A stretch of DNA of 64,000 bases from Rhodospirillales bacterium. Lineage in GTDB: Bacteria > Pseudomonadota > Alphaproteobacteria > Rhodospirillales > JAPHRK01. Each line of letters starts with the position of its first letter. Position 1 is the first letter of the stretch. A program made the translations under genes and the position numbers. The notes under the pieces are model-generated. The model saw only the letters and a list, made by a program, of their open reading frames with translations. It did not search any database and was not told where the DNA came from. Positions 9,862-23,089 of the stretch are shown here, piece by piece. The stretch lies in assembly GCA_026196105.1 (NCBI GenBank), contig JAPHRK010000046.1, forward strand, positions 1-64,000, given 5' to 3'.

Positions 9862-10527
9862 CTATTGCCCCTGTTTTTTTGCCAATCTTTCCGATATGCG
9901 GTCCATTATTGATGTGAATTCTTTACCAAGGTAATGATAAAGTGGGCCGACAGAAAGTAATTCTCCTTTTTCTGGAGATAACAAGAATTTCTTATCCTTT
10001 ATAAACTGCTCGACACTAAGGTCAGTTTGTAAAAAACCTGATAAGTTTCCGCGATTGTAGGCATCTATAAGTTCTTCAACACTATGAAATGCTTTTCCTT
10101 TGTGGTTTTTAATGTAGTCTTCGTGCCAAATTACACCAAGAAGATAGCCTAACTGATGACGGCCTGAATTTTTTTTGATCGGGTGAAGCCATACATGGTT
10201 GGAAGCAACAATAAGTGGGATTTTTGATCTCACAAAAGGGCGTTCATAATACGGTTCTATCTTGCGTAAGCGATACACTTCGCCATCAACTAATTTATGA
10301 TTAAAGTTTCGAATACCTCTTCGTCCCGGTATCTCCGTAAATTCAATGTTGCACCCTAATTCTGCGTAATAGGGTTTCAGAATTTTTATTGCATTGGTCG
10401 TGATATTGTCATTTGAGAATGCAGCAATTTTATTTGGACAATCCAGCTCATTCGCCCTAGAGGGAAAGGTGCTGGCGATCAGTATGACCATTCCAATCAG
10501 AAATGATCGTGTATTAAACCATGTCAT
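9862..10527 (-). CDS. Periplasmic solute-binding-like (SBP_bac_3-like) protein
   Basis: Signal peptide (SFLIGMVILIASTFPSRA) followed by a 200-aa domain resembling extracellular family-3 binding proteins; no transporter genes adjacent. Confidence 0.5.
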   Translation of the reverse strand: MTWFNTRSFLIGMVILIASTFPSRANELDCPNKIAAFSNDNITTNAIKILKPYYAELGCNIEFTEIPGRRGIRNFNHKLVDGEVYRLRKIEPYYERPFVRSKIPLIVASNHVWLHPIKKNSGRHQLGYLLGVIWHEDYIKNHKGKAFHSVEELIDAYNRGNLSGFLQTDLSVEQFIKDKKFLLSPEKGELLSVGPLYHYLGKEFTSIMDRISERLAKKQGQ

Positions 10528-10826
10528 AATTGTTTTGCTTTCTAATTCATCAGCAAAGAAAAACGCGTGTTATATTTTCTTAAGTCAAAGCGCTTACACA
10601 TAATATATATTTTAATGTTTTGGTTTAAGTAATCTACTATTTTCAAAAAATTGGTAAAATATGACAGACTATAACAGATGTCAGTCCCAACAGTAGCAAC
10701 TAACTAATAATGATCATTCTGTGGAAAACCTCACCTTAAACAGGGGTGCATCTCATATCTCAATATGCTAATAAAATATCGCCTGCCATGGGGTAGGGTG
10801 GCGCAAATTATATTCAGGAATTTATC

Positions 10827-11588
10827 ATGACACATCGGCGGCCGCTGATTGCGGGGAATTGGAAGATGAACGGCTTGTCCGGGGACGGATTTGAGCTGGC
10901 AGAGGCTTTGGTTGATGGCATGGCAGATGTGGAAACCCCAGCTTATGATATGTTAATCTGCCCTCCCTTTACCCTAATAGGCGGTATTGCGGCTCTTCTT
11001 GATGATTCTGCTATAGCTCTTGGTGCACAAGATTGTCACGCAGCAGAGAAGGGCGCACATACGGGGGATATTAGTGCGGCGATGCTCGCTGATGCTGGGT
11101 GTGACTTTGTAATTGTTGGACATTCAGAGCGCCGTACTGACCATGGCGAAGATGATGCGACAGTTAAAGCTAAAGCTGAAGCGGCTCAAGGGGCTGATCT
11201 TATCGCGGTTGTTTGCATCGGTGAAACCGAAGCGCAACGGGATGCGGGAGAAACCCTTGATGTGGTGTGTCGTCAAATTCAAGGCTCTGTTCCTGGAAAC
11301 TCAATAGCAGCGAATACAGTTGTTGCTTATGAGCCAGTTTGGGCGATTGGAACCGGACGCACACCGACCAATGATGAAGTGCAGGAAGTCCATGCAGAGA
11401 TTCGCAAGGAGATATCCGGCCTTTTAGGAGAAGAAGTAGCTCAAGGGATGCGTCTTTTGTACGGTGGTTCAATGAAACCTGGAAATGCTAAAGATTTGTT
11501 GGCCTTAGCTGACGTGGATGGTGGATTAATTGGTGGAGCAAGCCTCAAAGCTGAAGATTTTTTTGGTATTGCGCAAAGTTGCCCCTAG
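10827..11588 (+). CDS. tpiA: Triosephosphate isomerase
   Basis: [41 protein letters not shown]. Confidence 0.97.
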   Translation: MTHRRPLIAGNWKMNGLSGDGFELAEALVDGMADVETPAYDMLICPPFTLIGGIAALLDDSAIALGAQDCHAAEKGAHTGDISAAMLADAGCDFVIVGHSERRTDHGEDDATVKAKAEAAQGADLIAVVCIGETEAQRDAGETLDVVCRQIQGSVPGNSIAANTVVAYEPVWAIGTGRTPTNDEVQEVHAEIRKEISGLLGEEVAQGMRLLYGGSMKPGNAKDLLALADVDGGLIGGASLKAEDFFGIAQSCP

Positions 11589-11650
11589 TAATCTGTGAAA
11601 ACTCAAGGTAAACACCCCGCTAACGGAATGTTTTTAGGCCTGGAAAGAAA

Positions 11651-11986
11651 ATGACCACAGTAATTCTTGTTATACACTTGCTCTTGGCAATCGCGATGAT
11701 TGCTACAGTCTTGCTACAACGGAGCGAAGGCGGTGCCCTAGGCATGGGCGGTGGCGGCGGTGGCGGTGGTGGCTTTATGACCGGACGGTCTGCTGCAAAC
11801 ATGTTGACACGCACCACAGCAATCCTTGCAGGGTGTTTCATGGTGACCAGCCTTGTGCTTAGCATTTTGGCCAGCAACTCACGGACCACAGGCAACTTGC
11901 TTGATCAAGACGCCACTCAACCCGTAGCAAGCGAACCTGTAAAACCAGTAGAACCGGCTAGTCCGGCGGCACCCCTGGCTAAGTAA
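11651..11986 (+). CDS. secG: Protein translocase subunit SecG
   Basis: MTTVILVIHLLLAIAMIATVLLQRSEGGALGMGGGGGGGGGFMTGR; location between tpiA and pyrG. Confidence 0.93.
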   Translation: MTTVILVIHLLLAIAMIATVLLQRSEGGALGMGGGGGGGGGFMTGRSAANMLTRTTAILAGCFMVTSLVLSILASNSRTTGNLLDQDATQPVASEPVKPVEPASPAAPLAK

Positions 11987-12020
11987 AGGGCATGGGCAGC
12001 AAACATCAACAGATAATTCC

Positions 12021-12051
12021 AGAGGCGGCAGCAATGCCGCCTCTTCTTTTT
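12021..12051 (+). terminator. Intrinsic terminator between secG and pyrG
   Basis: AGAGGCGGCA-GCAA-TGCCGCCTCT, 10-bp stem with GNRA tetraloop, followed by TCTTTTT. Confidence 0.85.
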
Positions 12052-12088
12052 GCGGTAACTTCATTCGTTCATAATTTAGCAAAGATGA

Positions 12089-13729
<1,641 letters not shown>

Positions 13730-13730
13730 T

Positions 13731-15864
<2,134 letters not shown>

Positions 15865-15880
15865 GAGGTTAAATTTATTG

Positions 15881-15917
15881 AAAAGCCCCGGTTGTTGTTA
15901 AAATGACCGGGGCTTTT
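15881..15917 (+). terminator. Intrinsic terminator downstream of eno
   Basis: AAAGCCCCGGT...ACCGGGGCTTTTTT inverted repeat with a T tract. Confidence 0.85.
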
Positions 15918-15923
15918 TTGTAT

Positions 15924-17384
15924 TTACAGCATTAAGTTTTGTATATCTGAGCCTGTGAATGTCGTGCCATCTGCGAATTTCATGTGAGGGGAGTTATCGA
16001 ATGACCAATCTTCCAGGATCACGCTATCGTCTGAATCTTTAAAGCCAATAGTGAGGTTCGACCCCTTCATTTCGTAGGAGGCATTTTCTGGGGAAAGTCC
16101 ATCTCCAAAAATGAGGGTATCGTTAATGTTAGCTCCGGTAATTAAATCTTTTCCATCACCGGCATTGAAATGCAGATTTACCTTAGCATTTTCCAGGTTA
16201 ATCGTGTCATTACCTTCACCTGCGTAGACGTCCGTGGTTATTGTTGGACCGTAAACAAACGGATGGGGGTCTCCTACGGTTAGGTCCTCATTGCGTTTAC
16301 CATTGCCTATATTCTGGGCCGTATCCGTGCCATCAAACATATTTCGTGCTTTTGTTGTTGGCTTGAATGATGTTGTGGAAGCTGAATTTACGACTGTAAT
16401 TGTATCGTCGCCCATGCCGCCATAAACCTGTGCAGAATTCCCTGTTGCAAAAATTGTATCGTTACCGGCTCCCCCTTTAAGCATTTGGTTGAAGCCATTA
16501 CCAAAGATGGTGTCGTTACCTTCGCCTCCATGAGCTTTTGCCAGATCGCCTGTGACTTCTATGTTGTCGCCTCCATCTTCTCCTTTAACTGTTGCAACAT
16601 GACCAACGGAAACAATTGTATCGACACCTGATCCGCCATATACACTTTTGCCTATACCGGTAGCGAAGATGGTATCATCACCTGAATCTCCCCATACTTC
16701 TCCTGAAAACCCTTTTGAATTAATGTAGTCATTGCCACTGCCACCATGAACTTCTGAGGCATGGCCGTCAGTGAAGATGGTATCGTCTCCGGCATCACCA
16801 TAGATTTCAGGGCTATGGCCATTGGCTTCAATGACATCATTTCCGCCATTACCATGAATCTCTGGGCTCCATCCATTAGCTTGAATGTTATCGTGTCCGG
16901 ATCCACCATGAATCTCTGGGCTCCATCCATTGGCTTGAATGTTATCGTGTCCTGAGCCGCCATGAATCTCAGGGCTCCATCCATTGGCCTCTATCCTATC
17001 ATCTCCTGCTTCGCCATAGATTCTTGGGCTCGATCCATTGCCTCGTAAATGATCATTACCATTTCCACCATAAATTTCTGCGCTGTGGCCGTTGCCTTGA
17101 ATTTTATCGTCGCCGTCACCTCCCCAAGCTTTCGAGCTTTTTCCGTCAATCTGTATATGATCGTCACCACTACCCCCAAAAACTTCTGATTCATCTCCAG
17201 TTGCTCTTAGGTGATCATTCTCTTTTGTCCCTTTGAGGGAGGCCCCGTGTTCAGATGTGGTGCGGAACTTGTCTAGAAAGGTGAAGAAGTCTTCGTAGGG
17301 GTCTTTCTTTTCTTTGTTGTGTTTTGCCTTCTCATTGTTGTTGCCGTTTGCGTTAAGAATTTCGTTGGTGATTGAATCCATCAT
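15924..17384 (-). CDS. RTX-like (hemolysin-type calcium-binding) repeat protein
   Basis: GGxGxD motifs recurring every 18 residues; C-terminal NLTIGFKDSDDSVILEDWSFDNSPHMKFADGTTF resembles the RTX C-terminal domain. Start assigned near 17384/17381 (MMDSITNEI, preceded by GGGGA); ORF is open to 17444. Confidence 0.85.
   Translation of the reverse strand: MMDSITNEILNANGNNNEKAKHNKEKKDPYEDFFTFLDKFRTTSEHGASLKGTKENDHLRATGDESEVFGGSGDDHIQIDGKSSKAWGGDGDDKIQGNGHSAEIYGGNGNDHLRGNGSSPRIYGEAGDDRIEANGWSPEIHGGSGHDNIQANGWSPEIHGGSGHDNIQANGWSPEIHGNGGNDVIEANGHSPEIYGDAGDDTIFTDGHASEVHGGSGNDYINSKGFSGEVWGDSGDDTIFATGIGKSVYGGSGVDTIVSVGHVATVKGEDGGDNIEVTGDLAKAHGGEGNDTIFGNGFNQMLKGGAGNDTIFATGNSAQVYGGMGDDTITVVNSASTTSFKPTTKARNMFDGTDTAQNIGNGKRNEDLTVGDPHPFVYGPTITTDVYAGEGNDTINLENAKVNLHFNAGDGKDLITGANINDTLIFGDGLSPENASYEMKGSNLTIGFKDSDDSVILEDWSFDNSPHMKFADGTTFTGSDIQNLML
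16422..17231 (-). repeat. In-frame tandem array of fifteen 54-bp (18-aa) RTX repeats
   Basis: Fifteen consecutive ungapped 18-aa units from GTKENDHLRATGDESEVF to GGAGNDTIFATGNSAQVY. Units at 16854-16907 and 16908-16961 are 50/54 nt identical and encode the same peptide. Confidence 0.9.
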
Positions 17385-17527
17385 ATATCCCCATAAATAA
17401 ATTTTGGTTTCCATATCTTGAGAACTGTTGGAATGGTTAAGCAATTGTTAAGCCGATCGCTAAGGTAGTGAAAATACCTAAGATTACCCTAGGGTATTTG
17501 GGGTTTGATTGTGAGTAGTTGGGAACA

Positions 17528-17558
17528 TTTGCCTGGCTGTGCTTTATGGCTAGGCAAA
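17528..17558. promoter_or_regulatory. Inverted repeat between the RTX gene and ftsB
   Basis: TTTGCCTGGC (17528-17537) / GCTAGGCAAA (17549-17558), 10 pairs with one G-T wobble; AGGCAA recurs at 17575-17580. Confidence 0.35.
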
Positions 17559-17697
17559 AATTACCTAGTTGGATAGGCAACAAATTCCAAAATAATTGAA
17601 TAAAAAACCTAACAGTTTGAATCTCTTAGGACTCTTGGGGAAAATTGAGGTGTTTTTCTTGTTGACTTGCCGATTCGGACGTGATTCTTTCTGAGGT

Positions 17698-18012
17698 ATG
17701 GGAACACTTAACGAAATTAAAAAACGGTCAAAAGAAGCCATCGGTCCAGTGCTTGGTATCTGTATTGTTGGTTATTTTGCTTATCACGCGGTTCAAGGGG
17801 AACGGGGCTTTAATGCTTATCGTAGCCTTCAACAGCAAGTGACCGAAGCCCAGGTCGTAGAAACTCAATTAAGTGCTAAACGGGATAAATGGGAACACCG
17901 GGTTAAATTGCTGCGTCCTGATAATTTAGACCCCGACATGCTCGAAGAGCGTGCCCGCGCCATGCTCAATTTCGGTCGTAAAGACGAAATTATTATCCTG
18001 ACAAACGATTAG
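17698..18012 (+). CDS. ftsB: Septum formation initiator family protein (FtsB/DivIC-like)
   Basis: N-terminal TM, coiled coil, LRPDNLDPDMLEERARAMLNFGRKDEIIIL; eno-ftsB-pdh neighbourhood. Confidence 0.85.
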   Translation: MGTLNEIKKRSKEAIGPVLGICIVGYFAYHAVQGERGFNAYRSLQQQVTEAQVVETQLSAKRDKWEHRVKLLRPDNLDPDMLEERARAMLNFGRKDEIIILTND

Positions 18013-18088
18013 AATTTTACGCTGAGTGAAATAGCGTTGCATATATAACCTATCATTTGTTTTCTAAATGGGAGTAGGGTATGGAACC

Positions 18089-18670
18089 ATGAAACTCTTC
18101 TCAAAAACAATATTTCTTATGATGGCCATAGTGCTTTCTATGAGCAACAATTCATATGCTGGCAGTGCCTTTGGCTCAGCAGAAGACATTCTGTTTGCTA
18201 ACAAGTTATGGTCAGTGATGTCGGCTAATAAGTTGGTTGGCAAGCAAGCCAAACCTTTAAAACCTTTTTTTGGAGGGGCAAAACCCCACGGTATGATCTT
18301 GGAACTGGCCTACCAGAACTTGATACTTGGTAATAACTCAGGATTTATCGTGGTTAAACGGAATTATGACAAAGATGGTGCCACCGTTGAATCTGTGTCG
18401 AAAAATCGCCTGAAATATCTGAGCTCAATAACGGTAATGTACCAACGTGAGACAGGATATGATCCGGAAAACCTGAATTGGTTTTGGGCTAAATATACGC
18501 CTGATGGAACCTTATTTACGAAAGGCACAACACCTTTGGCAGGGAAAGTTGCAAAAGGAAAAAGTAGAGAAGAAACAAAAGGGTGTCTCTTTTGCCATAG
18601 CTCAGCCGGAGGAGGGGACTATATCTTTTATCCTCAAATAAAATTACCAGGGCATAAATATGGAAGATAA
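18089..18670 (+). CDS. Cytochrome P460 family protein (copy 1)
   Basis: Signal peptide, FIVVKRNYD, single heme motif CLFCHSSAGGGDYIF; homologous to the gene at 18723-19286. Confidence 0.8.
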   Translation: MKLFSKTIFLMMAIVLSMSNNSYAGSAFGSAEDILFANKLWSVMSANKLVGKQAKPLKPFFGGAKPHGMILELAYQNLILGNNSGFIVVKRNYDKDGATVESVSKNRLKYLSSITVMYQRETGYDPENLNWFWAKYTPDGTLFTKGTTPLAGKVAKGKSREETKGCLFCHSSAGGGDYIFYPQIKLPGHKYGR

Positions 18671-18683
18671 GTTGTCAGAGAAA

Positions 18684-18710
18684 AAGCGTGCCCGATATTC
18701 AGGCACGCTT
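18684..18710. terminator. Bidirectional hairpin between convergent P460 genes
   Basis: AAGCGTGCC (18684-18692) / GGCACGCTT (18702-18710), perfect 9-bp stem. Confidence 0.65.
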
Positions 18711-18722
18711 ATATTGTATACC

Positions 18723-19286
18723 CTACCGAGTGCGATCAAAGTTAAAGACGTAATCTCCGCCGGGAGCAGCCATATGGCAGGCGATGCACCCCTGATCCAT
18801 ACCTTTGGCAACCCGACCTGCTAAAGCAGCCCCTTTAGGGTTTTTCATAATGCCACCTTTGGGATCATATTTGACATAAAACCAATCTTTGTTTTCTGTG
18901 TCATACCCTTTTTCACGTTTAAACATAACGGTAACGGCACCTAAAAATTTGTTAGGTTTTTCAGCTACGTCTTCTTTTGAAACACCTTCACCACCATAGT
19001 TACGCTTAATAATTAAAAAGCCAGAATGTCCATTTACGGTAACTTTGGTATCGATTGTATCTAAAAATGCGCCATGTGGTTCTTGCCCTTCATAGGGGGT
19101 AGACATGATTGCATTAGGTCCGACTAGGCTAGACTTCTCCATAACCATCCATAGGTCAGATGCATATTTTGTAGAATCTTTTCCACCAAAGGGCATGGGC
19201 ATATCTGCAGCTTGAACTGAGAAACTAAGTGAAAGAGCAATTGAGGTTGCTCCAACAAAATTTATCATTTTATTTGAGATAGACAT
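18723..19286 (-). CDS. Cytochrome P460 family protein (copy 2)
   Basis: Signal peptide (MSISNKMINFVGATSIALSLSFSVQAADM), FLIIKRNYGG, heme motif CIACHMAAPGGDYVF. Start moved to 19286. Confidence 0.8.
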   Translation of the reverse strand: MSISNKMINFVGATSIALSLSFSVQAADMPMPFGGKDSTKYASDLWMVMEKSSLVGPNAIMSTPYEGQEPHGAFLDTIDTKVTVNGHSGFLIIKRNYGGEGVSKEDVAEKPNKFLGAVTVMFKREKGYDTENKDWFYVKYDPKGGIMKNPKGAALAGRVAKGMDQGCIACHMAAPGGDYVFNFDRTR

Positions 19287-19550
19287 TTTGAAGTCTCCTG
19301 CATGACTATGTGTGTTTTTTGATTTTCCTAATAATGGCGTTAGAAAACAAAAAACACTAATCAAGCTGCATCACAAAGATGAGACCGCCATGTGATAGGG
19401 GGCATAAACTGAAAGTGAAAACATAATTGGAAACGAATAAAGTACCTGGTTTCATTGTTATATGTCGAATTGAATGGGTACAATATACGCTTTGCCTAGC
19501 CTTTCGAATGCTGTTATCCGTGAGCAAATGACCACACGCGGGAGCAGTTT

Positions 19551-20261
19551 TTGGACGGAAAACCAAGCCAGACCCAACCTATTGTCTTCACATGGGCAGG
19601 CACAGTTGAAGGTGCACGGTTGATGATGCCAGTGGGCCTTTTTGCTTTTCCGTTTGGGGCGGCTTTTGGGGTGGCAGCTTTACAACAAGGCCTTGATCCA
19701 GTGCTTTCCATTTTTATGAGTGCTGTTGTTTTTGCCGGGGCTTCGCAATTTGTTGCCTTGGACTTCTGGGCCTCTCCTATGGCCATTGTCCCATTGCTCT
19801 TAGCTGTCTTTGCGGTTAATGCCCGCCATATACTCCTCGGGGCCTCTTTATACCCTTGGCTTAAAGGCTTGCCGATAGGCCAACGCTTCTTTGTTGTAAC
19901 AGTCCTCAGTGATGCTAATTGGATCGTTGCCATGCAAGCCTCACAAAGAGGGGGAAGAGATGCGGGAGCATTATTTGGGGGCGGGCTAGTCCTTTGGGCT
20001 ACATGGACTGCCGGAACAGTTCTCGGGGTTTATCTGGGGAACGCGTTAGAATCTCCCGAGCGCTTTGGCCTCGACGTCGTGATGGTGACTTTCTTTGCTG
20101 TTTCCTTGCCTAGCCTTTGGCAGGGGAAAACCACGGCTCTCCCCTGGATCGTCGCTGGGGTAGTCTCAATGCTCGCTGTTTGGTTTTTACCCCCGAACTG
20201 GCATATCTTAGCTGGTGGATTGGCAGGCGGAGTTACGGGGGCAATATTGCATGGTGAATAG
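19551..20261 (+). CDS. azlC: AzlC family branched-chain amino acid permease
   Basis: FTWAGTVEGARLMMPVGLFAFPFGAAFGVAA, multi-TM, followed by azlD. Start codon uncertain (TTG at 19551). Confidence 0.85.
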   Translation: MDGKPSQTQPIVFTWAGTVEGARLMMPVGLFAFPFGAAFGVAALQQGLDPVLSIFMSAVVFAGASQFVALDFWASPMAIVPLLLAVFAVNARHILLGASLYPWLKGLPIGQRFFVVTVLSDANWIVAMQASQRGGRDAGALFGGGLVLWATWTAGTVLGVYLGNALESPERFGLDVVMVTFFAVSLPSLWQGKTTALPWIVAGVVSMLAVWFLPPNWHILAGGLAGGVTGAILHGE

Positions 20262-20553
20262 TACCCTTGGCATTGCTGTAATCATCGCCATGGCCTTAGT
20301 TACCTATGGGACCAGAGCAGCCGGGCTGGTGATCATGAGTCGTATTCGTGTGACTAAGAGGGCCGAAGCTTTCCTAACAGCGCTCTCTGGCTCGGTTCTT
20401 GTTGCGTTGATCGTCCCAGAGACAATTGGAGGGGACTGGGGGGCGAAAGGGGCAGTTGGCGTGGCCATTCTCTTTGTAGCTTTAACAGGTCAAAGCTCTT
20501 TAGCCATGGTTTTTGGAATTTTAGCCGCCGTAGGAATACGTTTCTTCCTATAG
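20251..20553 (+). CDS. azlD: AzlD domain-containing protein
   Basis: About 100-aa multi-TM protein overlapping the azlC end; ATG at 20251. Confidence 0.85.
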   Translation: MVNSTLGIAVIIAMALVTYGTRAAGLVIMSRIRVTKRAEAFLTALSGSVLVALIVPETIGGDWGAKGAVGVAILFVALTGQSSLAMVFGILAAVGIRFFL

Positions 20554-20561
20554 TTAGTCGA

Positions 20562-21713
20562 TTAAACGAAACCTAATTCCGTTAAAACTGTCTGGGCGTG
20601 GTTAGTGTAAGTAAGCGATGTTTTTAATGTTTTGTAGACTTGCGGAATTAAATGCCGCCGGTCGTCAATTTGACTCATCATGTGGTCGAACTCTTCTCTT
20701 GTGCCCGTTAAAAAATCAAATGGAACAATGGCTTCTCCAAATACCATATCAGACCAATCGCTTGTCGGTGCTACCGGGACGGCTCCTTGTTCAATGGCAT
20801 AGGGGACCCGCTCATGTGATTGGTAATAAACAGGTACGGGATTGATAAATGCCTTGGCTTGGGAGATATTTTCTTTCACTTGTGCAATTGGGTAAGCACC
20901 AGGTAGTCGTTTATGCCCATCCTGATTTAAGGTTTCACCCCAATTGGGGCCTACGACCATTCCGCCTGCTTCAAAGGTGAGTTTTGCAGCATTATATTTG
21001 ATGGTGTTGCGGATGTAACTATCAAGGACGATGCAGTAAGACCGTAAATTCCCCCATGGGACTAAAGAGATATCTCCTAGTGCCTGTTCTGCAATATGCT
21101 GTAAGCCCATATGTCCGTCCGTTTTATAAACTTCCAGCATTCTCTCTAAGCTTCCTGAAACCTCTGTCCCATAGGTTTCGTTCCAAGCCTGCCGCTCGGC
21201 TTCCGGGTTTCCTGCCCCTGTGCCAACAAATAAAATTGATATAGGGCGGTCGTTCGTTTCAGGACTAACGCTTTCAAATTTTGCAGGGTGGGGGAGGAGG
21301 GCGGTTCTTTTGTTAGGCACCCGGGCTAATTTCTTATGAAAATCAATATGTAATGGGCAGTTCATCCCAAGGGTATGGTTATCCAACTCGATTTCATGAA
21401 ACTCAGAATTAATGTAAGGATGGTCAAGGTACCAAGAATATACAGGGATACTCTCCATGTTTATGAGATCTAATATTGGGCTAGTTGCTTCGCTCGGGAG
21501 TCCAATATTATTAATGCAAAAGATAAAATGGAGTTGTTTTTGTGTAAGTTTTTTTAAGAAAAGTTGTCCGGCATTTTGGTCACGAGTATCGATCAATTCA
21601 AAACTCACGCCAAGCTCATTAAAGGCACCTGACATGGCTTGGGCCATTTGGTTTACGGTTTCATTGTCTGAATGGGAAAGAAAACCAATCCCTTTTATAC
21701 CTCTTGTGCCCAT
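20562..21713 (-). CDS. CgeB-like glycosyltransferase family protein
   Basis: GT-B-like architecture with ILFVGTGAGN, SHERVPYAIEQGAVPVAPTSDW; no close family recognised with certainty. Confidence 0.5.
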   Translation of the reverse strand: MGTRGIKGIGFLSHSDNETVNQMAQAMSGAFNELGVSFELIDTRDQNAGQLFLKKLTQKQLHFIFCINNIGLPSEATSPILDLINMESIPVYSWYLDHPYINSEFHEIELDNHTLGMNCPLHIDFHKKLARVPNKRTALLPHPAKFESVSPETNDRPISILFVGTGAGNPEAERQAWNETYGTEVSGSLERMLEVYKTDGHMGLQHIAEQALGDISLVPWGNLRSYCIVLDSYIRNTIKYNAAKLTFEAGGMVVGPNWGETLNQDGHKRLPGAYPIAQVKENISQAKAFINPVPVYYQSHERVPYAIEQGAVPVAPTSDWSDMVFGEAIVPFDFLTGTREEFDHMMSQIDDRRHLIPQVYKTLKTSLTYTNHAQTVLTELGFV

Positions 21714-22037
21714 AACCCCTTAACTCGATGTAGTAATTATTGATCACAATTTAAACTTACCCCCTGAAAGGTAAAGAAAATAGGGTAAATTATCAATTTT
21801 ATGCAGGATTAAAAAAGACTGATTCTAACGTTTCTTTAGGTCGTAATTCAAAAAAATTACCCTATATATGGTTTTCATGTAATTTTATGAAAGTTTAATT
21901 AACTAAAAATAAGTTAAATTAGAAAAAGCTGTTGTAAAACAATGTATAGCAGGGTTTTTGTTTGTTGAATTTTAAAATCAATCTCTATAGGTTCTAAGCC
22001 AGCTGAGGGACGATTAACGCTACGTAACGGAGGGATC

Positions 22038-23075
22038 ATGGCCAATCAACCAGCGAAGAAACCAAGCCGAGCGCCACGCAAAACAAGTCGCGCACCACGC
22101 AAAAAGGCGAAAGCATCACCTGACGAAATTCTCCAATATTTTAAAGATATGTTGATGATCCGGCGCTTTGAAGAAAAAGCCGGACAGCTTTATGGTATGG
22201 GATTGATTGGTGGTTTTTGCCACCTCTACATTGGTCAGGAAGCCGTTATTGTCGGTATGAAAGCCGCGGCAGAACCTCAGGATACGGTTATTACCAGTTA
22301 TCGTGATCACGGACATATGTTGGCTTACGGTATGGACCCTAAAGGGGTTATGGCCGAGCTTACGGGGCGTTCTGGCGGTTATTCCAAAGGTAAAGGTGGC
22401 TCCATGCATATGTTTAGCAAGGAAGCTGGTTTTTACGGCGGTCACGGTATCGTCGGTGCCCAAGTGCCTCTCGGGGCGGGATTAGCCTTTGCCCATAAGT
22501 ATAAAGGCGATAACGGTGTCTCTTGTGCTTACTTTGGGGATGGCGCTGTTAACCAAGGACAAGTTTACGAAGCCTTTAATATGGCAAGCCTTTGGAAGCT
22601 TCCGGTGATTTTTGTCATAGAAAACAACCGCTACGGTATGGGGACGTCAATTGAACGGGCCTCTGCAACCACAGAATTGGCCGGACGTGGTAGTGCTCAT
22701 GGCATTCCGGGTATTCAAGTAGATGGTATGGATGTTGTTGCGGTGAAAGAGGCTGGGCTTAAAGCCAATGCCCATTGTCGCACAGGAAAAGGCCCTATGA
22801 TCCTGGAAATGAAAACCTATCGGTACCGGGGACACTCGATGTCTGACCCGGCTAAATATCGTTCTAAAGAAGAAGTGCAAAAAGTTCGCGCTGAAAGCGA
22901 TCCTATTGATTTCGTTAAGGCAATGTTGCTTGAGCTTGGTCAGCTAGACGAAGCTAAGTTGAAAGAAATTGATAAAGAGGTGAAAGCGATTGTTGCTGAA
23001 GCCGCCCGCTTTGCCCAAGAGAGCCCCGAGCCTGAATTATCGGAGCTTTACACAGATATCTTGGCTGAAGCCTGA
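22038..23075 (+). CDS. pdhA: Pyruvate dehydrogenase E1 component subunit alpha
   Basis: [64 protein letters not shown]. Confidence 0.97.
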   Translation: MANQPAKKPSRAPRKTSRAPRKKAKASPDEILQYFKDMLMIRRFEEKAGQLYGMGLIGGFCHLYIGQEAVIVGMKAAAEPQDTVITSYRDHGHMLAYGMDPKGVMAELTGRSGGYSKGKGGSMHMFSKEAGFYGGHGIVGAQVPLGAGLAFAHKYKGDNGVSCAYFGDGAVNQGQVYEAFNMASLWKLPVIFVIENNRYGMGTSIERASATTELAGRGSAHGIPGIQVDGMDVVAVKEAGLKANAHCRTGKGPMILEMKTYRYRGHSMSDPAKYRSKEEVQKVRAESDPIDFVKAMLLELGQLDEAKLKEIDKEVKAIVAEAARFAQESPEPELSELYTDILAEA

Positions 23076-23089
23076 GGAGGAGCGACACA

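Noticed and set aside
11737-11772. Poly-glycine tract in secG as an unusual simple repeat
   Set aside because: Glycine-rich stretches are common in alphaproteobacterial SecG.
16422-17231. Regular 54-bp repeats as a possible CRISPR or minisatellite array
   Set aside because: The repeats stay in frame in one long ORF, encode RTX motifs, show synonymous variation and have no spacer structure.
21714-22037. AT-rich 320-bp gap upstream of pdhA as a possible ncRNA
   Set aside because: No stable hairpin, terminator or known RNA motif was visible; it is adequately explained as a promoter region.
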